Shown piece after piece: positions 43,147 to 55,623 of a stretch of 64,000 nt of DNA. How positions within the stretch are numbered: the stretch's first letter is position 1; each line of letters opens with the position of its first letter. Source of the DNA: Micropterix aruncella (taxonomy: Eukaryota; Arthropoda; Insecta; Lepidoptera; Micropterigidae); contig OX155963.1 of the NCBI GenBank assembly GCA_944548615.1, forward strand, positions 26,731,336-26,795,335. The letters run 5' to 3'. The notes beneath the pieces were generated by a model. That model searched no databases. It saw only the letters and a program-made list of their open reading frames with translations, and had not been told where the DNA came from. Position numbers and translations under genes: made by a program.

Positions 43147-44299
43147 TATAAATTATAATATAGTTGACTAATAAGATTAATTACTAGGTAACAAGAGGGA
43201 ATTCATGAAAAAATGTCAGTATTTATTTACAAAATTGTCAAAAAAGTTACGGTGCAGTTTATTATGCGCGAAGGCTGGCTTTCGACCGGTTAAATGAGGG
43301 ATAGTGTACGTACAGCCGTTCGCAGTTGAATCCTCGCAATTAATGAACAGTAAAAGAAACTTCTCTGGAAGGTAGACTTCGTGGGCCTGGGAACGATTGC
43401 AAGATGACTAAGTAAATAAGGCCATAATCCCACACTAAGATTAACAAGTTACTACGTGCTCAGTAAGATATGAATGCGTATCATCAGACCTACCAATCCT
43501 AGAGTAAAGGTAGTGTGGTTCTTTGAATTCCACTATCTTCTAAGTGGATTTTCCTCCGCTGCCTCATATTTAATAAAGATGCTCGCTTGATAAATGGGGA
43601 AACTTTATGTCGAGGAGGTATAGAAAATCAAAATCTAGCATAGTCGGTCTAAAGTATTTGCAATTTGGTCCCAAAGTCTATTCGCTTCCTCGTCAACATC
43701 AAAGGATTGAACCTCTGTACTAATTTTTAATCTGTTATACCGAATGGCGTAAGCTAAAATCTTTATCCAACCATGAAAGAATTTGTTCTATCCTAGCTTT
43801 AAGATTGATTTTTGTTATATTATAATATTATGTATAGATAGAGCAGTTACGTTTACCTTTATCAAAACTGATTTCTCTGCTCCGACCAATGAAGTTTTTG
43901 TCATGTGTAAATGGGGATGTTCACTGCCACTTTCTCCCGCTAGAGGGAGCAGTAGCGACTTGTTCCTGAAATGTGTGAAGTGAGCGATGCAGCCCGAGCG
44001 AGCATCGGGTAGAAACCATCGCAGTTGGACGAGACTGTCATAGTGCTCCCAGTGACTGGCACATTTTCCACCCATAATGCTGTTGAAAACTGAAGAAATC
44101 TATATCTTTAATGTTGTATCTAATATTAAAGTAATATTGTTTCCATTTTTAATAGTATTATGGTTCAAAAATGCGCTAGACATTTGCTCACCCTGTTCGT
44201 ACATCAAACCTGTTTCATTCTCTTTACTTGGGTACTTTATAATATGAGGCTAGACAGAGAAGTAACCACTGTTTCTTTTTTTTTTCAATAATTTTAATT
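43147..44299. other. Intergenic, nothing recognised
   Basis: No coding exon, RNA gene or clear element was found here apart from the inverted repeat ending near 43465. Confidence 0.4.
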
Positions 44300-44605
44300 T
44301 ATTGTTATACATCAATGTTATTCCCTTCAAAGTAGTTTCCTTCGGCTGCCCTTATACCCTTGGGCATTCAAGTGTGACGTCTTTTGGCACCATCTCGACA
44401 CAAACCGTTCTCAAGCCCAAATCTTGAGTCAAAATCTGTTGAATGGTAAATCGATTCAAATTTAACTCCATAATCAACAGCCTCAATGTTAGTTGATAGT
44501 CTGACGTTACAAGAGCTCTCACTCGTTCCACATTTTCTTCAGTTTTTGATGTTGAAGGCCGCCTTGTGTGAGGATTGTCTTGTATTGATTCTCGGCCTTC
44601 CAAAA
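44300..44605 (-). pseudogene. Mariner transposase N-terminal fragment
   Basis: The minus strand encodes EGRESIQDNPHTRRPSTSKT, ENVERVRALVTSD, LNRFTIQQILTQDLGLRTVC and MVPKDVT. This is the linker and second DNA-binding helix region of mariner transposases. Neither termini nor the catalytic DDD domain were found. Confidence 0.75.
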
Positions 44606-45429
44606 ATGCAAAAAACTAGTGCTCTTGTTAAGAAATATTCCCTTTAGGCTCGTTGCAACTTCTCGTAGGTCAAACTCGAAAATCTCGAAACACCACTTAT
44701 CATGTTCTCTGCGGTCGTGTAGTTACTGCACGAGGTTGAATCTTTTACAGAAGCGCGTCGAGGTGGGACTGAATACAAGCTATATGAAGGGGAAGCTCGC
44801 AGGGCTGCTAAATCGCTGTCAATGATGCCAGTCTACTTTTCTGTCACACCTTCCTATGTCTCCCTCATTCCTCGTGGATGCTCGTTTGGGCTCGGAAGGT
44901 CGTTCACTTTTCTCGTTTCAAGAACCGAGTGCCGAAGCCACCTACAAAAATTTTGCTCACACATCCCCATTTGTGACCACGTTTGGCATTTGAAAACCGT
45001 CGCTGCTTATCTTCTGTTTACACTATCATTTCCTTCGCAACATCGAAAATGCCAAAATCTTTCAATTTTCAAGATTATCAATGGACTGGTAATGTGTAAG
45101 CCAATGAGTTACTAAAACTAGTCACTAATTACAGAGCTATTCTCGAATAGCGTCCCACAGAATCAATTTGGATTAATCGTAATCCACACGTAAACTATAT
45201 CATAGTCCCATTGTATAATCGTAATATTGAATGTTTCAAAATGTAGACTATTTATAAATCGTAAATACTGTTTATTTCCACGAATTCGTACTTCATTGTA
45301 TATTAAGTGTAATTTATGTAATTTGCCCTGTTGCATCTTTGTTTTGAAGATTGTAAATGTGAACAAATAGACCATGATGAAGTAAAGCTTGTTTTATTTT
45401 ATATAAGGAAAAGGAGACTTAAGGGATTA
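44606..45429. other. Intergenic, nothing recognised
   Basis: No convincing exon or element was seen. Confidence 0.35.
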
Positions 45430-47216
45430 TTATTATTATTTATTTACTATTGTGGACAGGCAGGTCTGCTGATATGTTCAGATCAGACCTTGCAAAGCTA
45501 GTCATAAACAATATTTACAAGTTTTTGCGTACAAATCGAGTCTGTTTTTAAATCGATTGACAGAGCTTGCACTAATCACTTGAAATGGTAGTTTATTCCA
45601 CTGTCCTCCACTATATTTTGCAAAACGTTTTTAAGAGGATTGGATTTAAATTTTTCACGATTGAGTTTTTTCTGTGACCTTGAAGATTTGTATTGATGTT
45701 GAATTTGTAAATATTCCTTACACGATGCGGCTCGTTCACACGATGCGGTTTACTGAATAGTTTTTCTTGTGTGGTTTATAATGGCGTATGCAAACTAATG
45801 CGCGTGTTCTCACTAACCAAATGCGGTAAAAAACCAAATGCAGTAAAAAAAAGTTTTGTTTATTTTTGCTGCCGTGTCTAGTCAGAAAAGCGAACGGTTA
45901 TTTGTGCCTAGCGCCGTATGCGGAAGTATGGCAGGTAGTGGGAGAAGAGACAATTTCTCTTCTGGGCTAATACTTTCTTTCATTAACGTATCTTGTTTTT
46001 TTTTCAAATCGTTCAATCTCCTTAGAAGTTCTTTGACATGCGAAAATAATTATAGAATTTAATTTCATCACTTATCAGTTCAAACATTAGTGTCCAAAAG
46101 TGGCCCAAATTTAAACGCCGCAATACGAATGGATGCACCCAAAATCTTTTATATTTTTTTCACAATCTGCGCCTATACAAGTACAACTAGAGTTGTCAAC
46201 TACAGCGGACGAGCCCGTCACCTCAGAAAGTTTTAACGATTAGTCGTTCTGTCTCCCTGAAGTGGGCGCAGAAGACTTGGACATAAACAGTCCACCGTCA
46301 AGCTCCGCCACATGCCTGTAAGAGGCCAATGCCTTAACCGCGAGATAGCCAGGAGTGTTACCCGGGCTTACACTCACGCCCTTACTTCCAATTGCGACCA
46401 GATTACTCCAGTCTCTCGATTGGTTCCGAGTTCGAGGTCGCTTACGCGGTCCTCTCCCTTACGAAGCGGTGTGTACCGAATCTATCGCGGACCACAGCAT
46501 CCTTTGCCCGGCTGTTCACCCAGGATCGGGTAGCCGATGGTCGTTTCAAGAGCAGTCGCCGTAAGGTCCGCGAACACCCCCGCTCCATAGGAAACAGTAC
46601 TGCTTCTAGACTCACCCGACTGTTAGTCAGAGTGCACAGTCGATTGGCTTACGCCGCACGGTGCGCAGACCGTCCAGGAGCGCCAGAAGGTTGATTCCTG
46701 GGGGAAACTAGCCTCAAGGCCAGAGTCCTACCCAAGCTCACACTTCATGCGTGGAGGCCGCCGGATGGGTGTTGACCCCTGAGTTTGACCAACCCTGAAC
46801 AGAATGGGTCTTCGTGGCCAACTCAGCAAGGGCCCGTTAGCTATAGAAGTACAGAATAACCACGATCGCAACGTCATCATCAAGGTCCATCTTTTACGAA
46901 ACGTTCTGAAAAACTGAAAGAAACCGCATAATCTGAACCTGCAGATATTTTTTACCATATTCGGCTTAACCAAATCAGAAAACCAATTTGTAAAAACCGT
47001 AAGTGCGAACGAGCTGTTAGCCCAGGTACATCGTAATAATTTGTGAGAATTTTCAATATGTCGAGAGAGAGAGGGAAAAAACAGGTCCACTCTTTGTCTT
47101 CTTTGTTTGAGAGTAGTCAGTTCAGTGATCTTCCGTGATCTTCATTTTGGTGCTCTTCGTTGCACTTTTTCCAGGACATATACACCTGCATAAGCAGGGG
47201 TTCCAGAGCTGATAGC
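45430..47216 (-). pseudogene. Decayed CR1-like LINE (minus strand)
   Basis: Minus-strand fragments in several frames resemble the end of a CR1-type reverse transcriptase: FAKYSGGQWNKLPFQVIS and SSVNRFKNRLDLYAK (about 45540-45640), and further right DLGITISDDLKWEKHIIAIA (within 47217-48070). Many stops and frame changes. Retroposon R copy 2 sits inside it. Confidence 0.5.
46186..46840 (+). mobile_element. ~660-bp retroposon family R, copy 2
   Basis: Flanked by a 13-bp duplication with one mismatch, CTATACAAGTACA (46173-46185) and CTATAGAAGTACA (46841-46853). Starts ACTAGAGTTGTCAACTACAG and ends CAAGGGCCCGTTAG. A frame at 46392-46694 (100 codons) shares SIARLFTQDRVADGRF-like and SRRKVR-HPRSIGNST blocks with copy 1, ending GAPEG and a stop in both. 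GC content is clearly above that of the flanks. Its origin is unknown. Confidence 0.75.
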
Positions 47217-48070
47217 CATAATCAATAAAGGTCTTATATATGTTTGTAGATACAAACACCTATATTGACAGTTGTTGGAAAGCCTTCATTATCAGATAGA
47301 GAGTCGAGTCGGCTCTTTTAGCAATTGCAATTATGTGTTTCTCCCATTTGAGATCATCACTAATTGTTATTCCAAGATCTTTTTGCTGTCTAACTGCTTA
47401 TAATTGGGCGTTTGCAAAATAATGTTGTGTTGGGGTTGTCTAAATTACACATATTTTAAACTATCGTATTGTCAATAAAACCAACATGACCAGTAAAAAA
47501 ATATTATTTGTTATTCAGAGATCCACTAATTGTTATTCCAAGATCTTTTTGCTGCCTAACTGCTTCTAATTGGGCGTTTGCCAAAGAATCTTGTGTGTTG
47601 GGGTTGTCTAAACACACATATATTAAACTGTATTGTCAATAATACTAACATGACCAGTAAAAAAAGCTATAATCAATAAAGGTCTTATATATATTTGTAG
47701 ATACAAACACTCATATTGACGGTTGTTGGAAAGCCTTCATTATCAGATAGAGAGTAGAGTTAGCTCTTTTAGCAATTGCAATTATGTGTTTCTCCCATTT
47801 GAGATCACTAATTGTTATTCCAAGATCTTTTTGCTGTTGTGTTGGGGTTGTCTAAATAAACATATTTTAAACTATCATATTGTCAATAATACAAACATGA
47901 CCATTAAAAAAAAAATGTTATTCAGAGATCCACTAATTGTTATTCCAAGATCTTTTCGCTGCCTAACTGCTTCTAATTGGGCGTTTGCCAAAGAATCTTG
48001 TGTGTTGGGGTTGTCTAAATACACATATATTAAACTATTGTATTGTCAATAATACTAACATGATCAGTAA
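47217..48070. repeat. Tandem duplication (~450-bp period) within LINE remnant
   Basis: ATCAATAAAGGTCTTATATA begins at 47221 and again at 47672, giving a 451-bp period. Inside each unit the segment ending TTATTCCAAGATCTTTTTGC, then GTTGGGGTTGTCTAAA and ATTGTCAATAATAC, is itself present twice. The minus strand encodes parts of a LINE protein. Confidence 0.7.
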
Positions 48071-50101
48071 AAAATATATTTTTTACGAACAAGGATATGA
48101 TGAATATAATATGAATACACAAACGAAAACACAATGTCCATTTTAAATTTTTATTAAGTTCAATTTATATACCTAGTTTCACAGTGGTATTGGCGCTTGT
48201 GTACGCTATTTTCACAATCATCCCTAAACATTTAACAAAGTAAAATACTGGACATTCGACGACGATCGAAACAAAAAAAATGAAACCAAATTATTTTATG
48301 GCAGTGAGGCGATGGCGTAATCGGAAAGACTAGCAACTTAATTAATAAAAATAAAAACGAGTAGTCCATAAGAGTCCCTAAACACAAACATTCTGACTAG
48401 TCTAATACTATAATCGTCACAACTTTTGTGAGTGTTTTTTTGGAAACAAGTGACAACGAGCGGTGTTTTTTTTTTTGTAGGGAAACGCAAGAATTTTTCG
48501 GAGGTAGGCGAATCACCACACAGAAAATAACATTTCTAAGGAAGAAACCACAATAAGAATAAAATTAATTTAATTTTATATAACAATGTTTCATAGAAAA
48601 AATAGAAAATAAAGTAAGTTTCCGTTATGTACTTCCGACAGATCAATATTTCTTCACCCTACGAAGTACATTAAATAACACCGTGGAAATGGGGTAAGTT
48701 AGAAGCAGCATGAGCCCGATAAGCGTTGCAAAAAACGAGTAATCTTTACAACAACAAAAAAACGTCCATGTTTGAATAGTGACGGATGATATTCTTTCTG
48801 ATCATGAAAGGAACGGTGCACGCACAACAAGGGAGCAAGTAAATAAGGAAACCTAACAGACATCAAAGAGACAGGAAGCAGTATGTGTCTTGAGGTTGAT
48901 AATGAATAACACAACACCCAATCCTGCTTCAAGAATGGACTTGGAACCGCAGAGGCTCTTTTGACATGAATTACGAAAATGTACTGGAGGCAAAAGCGCC
49001 TCGATATTCAAATACTGAGTATACCGAACGACACTTAAGATTTTATGGAATGATAAACGTTGGAAACAAATCGGTAAATAACCAAAGAATTGGAGCTCCT
49101 ATCGTTTGATCTTCGTGAGCACGGAGATCAAGCAATGGAAGCTGTATGAGGAGGAATGTCTGAATAGTTTGGAGAGAATATGAATTCCTTGTTTAGTTTT
49201 TTAGGTTAGCCGATAGCCAGCCTCCTAAAAGAAGGTATCCAAAAAATAAAATAAATAAATCAGTTCAAATAGGACAAAGACAGTGTGTGACTAGTGCGTG
49301 CCACTTCTACAGGTAGCACTTTAAGTTCTTAGAAATTTGATGGGCTGGAGGAATGCCAGCTGGGATCCTGGAAATAAGAGACCGATTCTTGGAAACTTAG
49401 TAGCCTTCAAGCATTTTACCCGAGAAGCATGCCTTTTGTGCACGAATTTTATCAAAGCTATATTGCACGGTGTAATCTTACATCTTACCATTTATAACAT
49501 ACATGCAGCTCTATGTATCTAATTGGGTAGAGAAGTTGAGAAAAACTGGTTCAACCAGTGTTTGTCCGTGGACTAAGGGTCATCAGTGTAAATGGCCAGT
49601 TTGAATTTTGGCAACTGAACAGTTTTGATGTCGAGTCGTCAACTGATTGTTGCAAATCATTATATATTTCATCATCCAACTCTACCTCCGCTAAGGGTTT
49701 GAAAAAGTCGCATGCGGTTAAGTGGACAGTGGACTCCCTACTGGTAAGTGTTAATCCGCCACTTAATGAAAAATAGCAAAGAAGATTTATTAAAAATTTT
49801 CTTTTTAGTATCTCGTACTGAGTTTAGTAGACATTTATTTCTGTAACGAGCCTGCGTTTAACTATAGTTTACACTCATGTACTACGTCAAGGTGATGATA
49901 ATGTTAATGAAATTTACGCCGCGCAGCATTGCTTTGAGAAAATTCCTGTATCTTCTCGTTACGCGCCAGACTCGCATTCCACGTTTGGGCGAAATTTATA
50001 TTAGAATTTCTAAGGATTTATGAGCCGCCTGTATATTACCCCAACTTCCACGAGTAACACCAAAAATAGTACATAAAAACATCGAAAATACGAGTCTAAA
50101 A
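48071..50101. other. Intergenic / possible 3' UTR of the minus-strand gene
   Basis: No gene recognised. On the - strand, AATAAA-type signals (TTTATT on +) lie at 49786-49791 and 49844-49849. They would suit the gene ending at 50102. Confidence 0.4.
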
Positions 50102-50552
50102 TTAGCTTTCGTCCACGGTCAAGTTCCGTATGCTGTCGGACACGATCTCCACCTCTTTGGAGGGCTGCCCGTCGCCGCCGCCGCTGTCAATCTTGAGGTT
50201 CTCGAGCGAGCGGTGCCTCTTCATCTTGAGGCGCGCAAAGTGCGTCTCCACGCAGGGCTCACTGGGTCGGGCCTGCGGCTCGCTCGCCTCCACGCCCTCT
50301 GAGTTCTCGGACTTGGTGCGGTTGCGCTCGGGCAGCGGGTACGGCTTGAGCCGATGGCTCGTCGCCGCTTTCTTCATGCGGAAGCCTATGGTGACGTTGG
50401 AGACGTACCGAGTGTTCATCTGCAGGATGCTGAGGCATCTGGTCTTCTCGTTGAGGTAGTCGCGGCGCGCGTCCGTCTCCGTGCTCAGCATGCCGAGCTC
50501 GTGCAGCGCTATGTCTAGGTTATCGAGGACCGAAATGGATTTGACATCCTCC
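50102..50552 (-). CDS. 3'-terminal coding exon of an unidentified gene
   Basis: Reading right to left: acceptor TTTGTTTCAG at 50562-50553, then 149 codons from EDVKSISVLDNLDIALHELG to RNLTVDES, and TAA at 50104-50102. The segment is much richer in GC and CpG than its surroundings, as expected of real coding DNA here. It starts with a likely helical part (LDIALHELGMLSTETDARRD, LNEKTRCLSIL), followed by a charged, low-complexity tail (KSENSEGVEASEPQ, SGGGDGQPSKEVEI). No family was recognised. Upstream exons must lie to the right on the - strand. Confidence 0.7.
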
Positions 50553-50826
50553 TGAAACAAACGAACTAAAATAAACAACAGTAGTAAGTCGAGACGAGTA
50601 AAAAGTAGCAATATTATAACTTTGACAATTTTAACTTGGATAGAAGTTTTAGCAGAGCTGTTAATATTGTTAAAATAAATGCAGACCGCCGTTTCCTCTG
50701 CCTAAATGATACACCAGCAAAAAAAATCTTTTAAAAGATGATCATTTTTATTAATAAAACGTTTCCTAAGAATTAAGTACATTTAAATTAAACAAATAAT
50801 TTAGTGCAGTTACTTGAGCAAAAAAA

Positions 50827-51506
50827 GGGGTCAACCTCGGAATGAGAGATAATAAGCTGGAAACTCGTATACACCTTTATTTTGGCCTTTATAACGTTGT
50901 ATTAAAAGTCTCATAAAATCTTGTCTGCATCGTAAGTTATTCAAGGTCAAAGGTCACAAAAATCGTTATTTCGCGATTATCTAGGTTTCTATAGCTCCAA
51001 TGATGTTAACATCTATTATAAAAATTGTAGAGCATAAAATATGCATCAAATTTTGTTCCAAACATTTTTTCATGCGCTTTTTGAGATAGAGGGTGGAGAG
51101 CGCGCAGCACTCAGCCATACATACTGTAATGCAAGGTCAACTCCACCATACACCGAGATTCACAGTTGACCTAGCATTACAATATGTATGGCTGAGGGCT
51201 GCACGTTCTCCGCCCTCTATCTCAAAAACGGTTGAGCGCATGATAAAATGTTTGGAACAAAATTTGACCCAAAATTTATGCTCTACAATTTTTTAAATAT
51301 ATGGTAACATCATTGGAGCTATAGAAACCTAGATAATTGCGAAAAAACCATTTTTGTGACCTTTGACCTTGAATAACTTACAAGAATAACTTACTTGAAT
51401 ATAGACACAAGATTTTATGAGACTTTGGAGACAACTTTTAGAACGCCAAAATGAAGGTGTATACGAGTTTCCAGCTTATGATCTCTCATTCCGAGGTGGA
51501 ACCCCT
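50827..51506. mobile_element. Long palindromic MITE (~330-bp inverted arms)
   Basis: The arms start CCTCGGAATGAGAGAT and stay paired almost to the centre near 51155. They share AAGCTGGAAACTCGTATACA, CAAGGTCAAAGGTCAC and GAGATAGAGGG. Near the centre GCCATACATA-TGTAATGC is mirrored. No coding capacity. Confidence 0.8.
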
Positions 51507-52308
51507 AATATGTCTGGACTAATAGAAAGTTCTTATCAAATATTAATAAATCTAAATGCATATTGATAATTATAAATACAAATTGTCTTTAATAGCTTAA
51601 TTATAAAAGTGCGAGTTTTTATCAAAACGATACTTTTGCAGTAGATAAATCATCCATGATAATTTCAGCATCTACAATTTTATAGCAATTGGTTGCTTGA
51701 CTATTATAGGAGATAAATGAATTCAGTATTTGGTAGGGTCTCTTTATTATTATCTCCTAATATGTCTGTGTATTAACATCATATGATTTTTCTGTGCATC
51801 ATAATTTTTTTCTCACATGACACAGATTCAAAGATCATCTACAGATGATGTATTACTTCGAAAAAACTCACATTTTGAGCCTGCTAAATAAAGGCTTTTG
51901 TATCGTTTTTTAGAAATATCTTTTCACTGACGTCTCAGTACATAAAACCATTAGAAACTCATTTTTGAAAATAAACCTGATGAACGACTTTGAGAAAACG
52001 ATCCTCAGTTGCAAAAAAAACACAGAAACGAGTATATATATTAGAAAGAATAAAAAACACAACTGCTGTTACACAAAGAGAAATATTGTATTTATAATTT
52101 ATTATTTTTATTATCATTTTTTATCTAAAATATTTCTGGTTTATGTATTTATCCATATAGAAAGACGTATATTTCCAGAATGTACTCGATCAGATCTTTC
52201 ATTTGACACTAAACACGATATATTTATGTTAATTTATTGACATTTGGATATTTAGACAACTACTTACTTGATATTTGGACAGTTAAGGTACCCTATGATA
52301 CTCGGGAT
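51507..52308. other. AT-rich non-coding DNA
   Basis: No gene or element edge identified. Confidence 0.4.
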
Positions 52309-52636
52309 GACATAACAATCCAGTTTGTGCGGGATGGCTCTAAAGGCAAAAAACATTTCACTACAAAACCTTTCTCAATAATCGAGAAAGCTTCAGATTG
52401 GATTCTGGAGGTCGATTCGGTCTCTAAGCAGTATAAATTCCCTGAAAGTCTCGGATGCACAGCCCTGCGTCCAGATATAACTCTTTACTCTCTATCTCGG
52501 AAGATGGCCCTTATCGTAGAATTAACTGTTCCATGGGAATCAAATATCACAAAAGACCACGAGTACAAATTAAATAAATACCACGATCTCGCAAATGCCG
52601 TCACCAGGAATGGCTTCACTGTTCACCTTCACGCGT
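52309..52636 (+). mobile_element. RLE-LINE copy G, internal fragment
   Basis: Matches the LINE from PIQFVRDGSKGKK to FTVHLHA, including the endonuclease motif. The frame is still open, but both ends are missing: no 3' UTR, and a break at 52636. The 3' loss means later deletion rather than simple 5' truncation. Confidence 0.85.
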
Positions 52637-53461
52637 TATAAAGATATATACATTATAAAGATAGTTTAGGATAACATCTGGATGTGATTTGCAATCGCCA
52701 AAGTCTTGCCAGACTCAAACAAATCTGACTCGCATTAAATGAATAAACTGCCACAAACCTCAGTAGTCTGACGAGGCTTTAGTTATTATGAACATTAGCC
52801 AAATGTGTTTTTTTCGCGAAATTATGGGATCAATTATCATGTACACAAATTTCAAGACTGAAAATGAGAGCAATGAGTTCGTATTTTTGTCTAATTTCTA
52901 AATCCCGCCAGACGTATTCCGCGATTTATTAAAGTAGCCAGACTTCTCTCGAATGATGATCTATGATAATAATATCAATTTGAATTATAAGTTTTAAACT
53001 TGTAAAAATAAGGGCGAAGTATCTGTAAAACACATAGATTTTTTCAGTATTAAAATATTCCCGCCAAACTACCTTCGCTCAACTGTAAATAAGCCAGATT
53101 GCATGTTTGTGCATTTAATGATCAACTCTATAGGAATGGAAAACAATTCGATTTCACCCAGCTATCGCATAATCCTTGCCAGACTCGGAATTTCTTGATT
53201 ACCATCAATAATAAGATCAGATTTAATTACCTTCACAAGCTGGAAAAATAGGTCCTAAAAATATTCACTACCTCTATGACTACTAGAACACAATCACATA
53301 ACTCACTGTTATTTGACAGTTGATTTCGATCTGCACAGCTGCCAACATGACAAATTTTCCAAACTAATGTTTAATGTTAAAATCATTTAAATTTTACAAA
53401 AAAATATCCTCCGAGCCATTCTTTGAAGGTAAGAAAATTAATACTACCGACGAGTTAAAAT
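52637..53461. other. Non-coding, nothing recognised
   Basis: No gene. It includes several CCAGACT-containing short segments but no clear repeat. Confidence 0.35.
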
Positions 53462-53492
53462 AAAATGGCAGCTCTGTTTGTATTTTTTTATT
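53462..53492 (+). mobile_element. RLE-LINE copy H, terminal scrap
   Basis: AAAATGGCAGCTCTGTTTGT followed by T-rich DNA equals the last ~25 bp of the LINE 3' end. Confidence 0.5.
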
Positions 53493-53503
53493 TATACCAT
53501 TGA

Positions 53504-54960
53504 TTAACCCCTCGCGTACCAGACGGCCCGAAACGTCCAGAATTGATATTTACCGTCGAACCCCAGACGGCCCGAAATGGCCAGGCGAGGCCGACCGCTA
53601 ATTATGGATTATTTAATCTTACTGTCTCGCACCAACCACTTAGCCAGTAGTATGTGCGAGGAGCGGAGAAAATTCTCTACCGTTTGGTAGCCAGATAAGT
53701 ATTTTTCGTCACGTTGACTAGCCACTACATATTTTTGAAGATCCATAGTGCCGCGATCGCTCGGCCGGTAAACAAGACGTTCGAGACGTAAAGAGAAAAA
53801 ACGTTCGTTTGTGTGTTAAAAGTGATTATATCGTCATAATCGTAAGTTCTTTATATATTATAATGATACTATTATTTATTCGAGTAGAAATTTCATACCG
53901 AGGGCTTACCGAAATGGGTATTTTGAACAAAAATATTTCAAGTGCGAATTGCATCCTGCGCGGATTACGGGCGTTGGCCATTTTTGTGCCGTGTTTTTTC
54001 AATGTTACAAAGTAGATTCTGTGAGAAATTGTATTTATACAAGTGCTAAATGTAATATTCAATGATTTTCATGTGAAATTCTCTTAGAGATACAATAGAA
54101 ATTTTACTATTCGATTATCATCAACGAACGGGGTGTGTCGGGATGCACCTCCCTAGTCGTGACCTCGGACGATACGCCATTACAAGTGTTCTCGTGTTGT
54201 TTGTTTTGGATATAAAGCTTATTTTATTAGTACCAACAGTTGTATTATATAGAATGACAAATAGAAATTCAAGTTTTCTTTATCGCCGATCGATCGAAAA
54301 GTATGTAATAGTGGGCACGGTTATTACTCTTGGATTTTTTAAAGTTGAGTGCTGTTTTTTGAGGACTTGTGTTCTATTTTTATGAATATACAATTCGACA
54401 AAGACCAAAGTGAAAGTTTATGTATACAAATATGAAGCTGGATGTATTTCTTATCGGATAAACGCAGAAGATGTTATCAGTTACAACCGTAAGTACTACA
54501 AAATAATTGACAAACAAAATTTTTCATAGCCTAAAATATCAAAAAAAAAAAACATTTTAAATACCGATTATTTTTTTATTTTTGTATGGGAATAAGTAAA
54601 ACGAAGTCATAGTTTTAATGCAGCATATTATAATTATTATAAAACTTTTCACAATCTCCGTAAATAGTGATTTATGGACTAAAAAAACATTTTTTTTATC
54701 GCCAGTGGCTAATTTTTATCGTTAGTACAACTTTGACTAATAATTATGAATAATCTTTATTGCTTTACATAACGACGTTACAAATATCTAATAGCAAATT
54801 TCAATAGGAACATAAAACAGGTCTTTTTTAGACGATCGGTGTGACAGTTTCGGAGTAATCGTTTTTTTTCTGACCCGCTATTTTTGTTTTGAGACTCGCG
54901 AATTTCTTACGGGCCGTAAGGCACACATTAAAATTGAAACCGCGGGCCGCGAGGGGTTAA
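53504..54960 (+). mobile_element. piggyBac-like element, non-autonomous, 1.46 kb
   Basis: TTAA at 53504-53507 and 54957-54960. Ends CCCCTCGCG and CGCGAGGGG are perfect inverted repeats. Subterminal repeats GACGGCCCGAAA occur twice on the left. No transposase frame is visible, so it is probably a deletion derivative. Confidence 0.75.
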
Positions 54961-54968
54961 ATAAGGTA

Positions 54969-55612
54969 TTAGATTGCTCAACGCTATAGTACATTTTGGC
55001 AACCCTTCTGCGCCGGCGACATGAAGGTGGTGCTGATAGTATTTCCGGCGAAACTAATTAACCAATGATAACAATCATAACATTAAATTATTAGTGGCAT
55101 CTATCTCATTTGTATATAGGTTGACTACATACCAGAAATAATTGGAGAGATTAGAATGCCATCTATTAGATTATTTAAACATTAGAGTGTAATGTGTAAT
55201 ATGATTATATCAAAGAAATAAACGGAGAGATAGAATGACTTAAAAACAAAAAAATATATATGATGGGCCCGATGTTTGGTCGGTGAATTCCATGGCAGCT
55301 CCGTTTGTATTTTATTTATAGTCTGCCTGAACTTTAAAGTGCATAATTATTACGTATTGAAACCTGTATACCAAATAAAAAAATTACATTTTTATGTAAA
55401 TAATATTAAAATAATAGGAGCTATAATTTAAAAATTCGTTTGTTATTGTTATTATTTTATTTCAAGATAGGATATCATATAGGCACGTTTCGAGTGCCAT
55501 CTAAAGTGCGCCGCCATTCTGTCATACCACGAACGCCGTCCTATTAACCATAATAAGAGAACATTCTAAAATCCTACCTGCCAAATCATAGTATGGCATC
55601 GAGCAACCTAAA
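54969..55612. mobile_element. TIR element family T, copy hosting LINE copy I
   Basis: Left end TTAGATTGCTCAACGC and right end GCATCGAGCAACCTAA are inverted complements with family-typical mismatches. It is 644 bp including the ~80-bp LINE fragment. Confidence 0.7.
55243..55320 (+). mobile_element. RLE-LINE copy I, 3' end only
   Basis: Carries GATGGGCCCGA and GGTCGGTGAATTCCATGGCA to the tail TTTGTATTTTATTTATA. It is 5' truncated within the 3' UTR and sits at the common site inside family T. Confidence 0.8.
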
Positions 55613-55623
55613 AGCAATAATAA

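Larger units (their letters stand above)
41540..43465. repeat. Inverted repeat pair flanking the second Helitron
   Basis: CAGTAACTTATTAATCTTAG and TGAGATTATGACCTTATTTA (41546-41590) are mirrored by AAGTAAATAAGGCCATAATC and CACTAAGATTAACAAGTTAC (43410-43455). The element class is unknown. Confidence 0.5.

Noticed and set aside
53809..54385. Small hydrophobic proteins inside the 1.46-kb piggyBac-like element
   Set aside because: AT-rich chance frames with no domain, and no sign of transposase.
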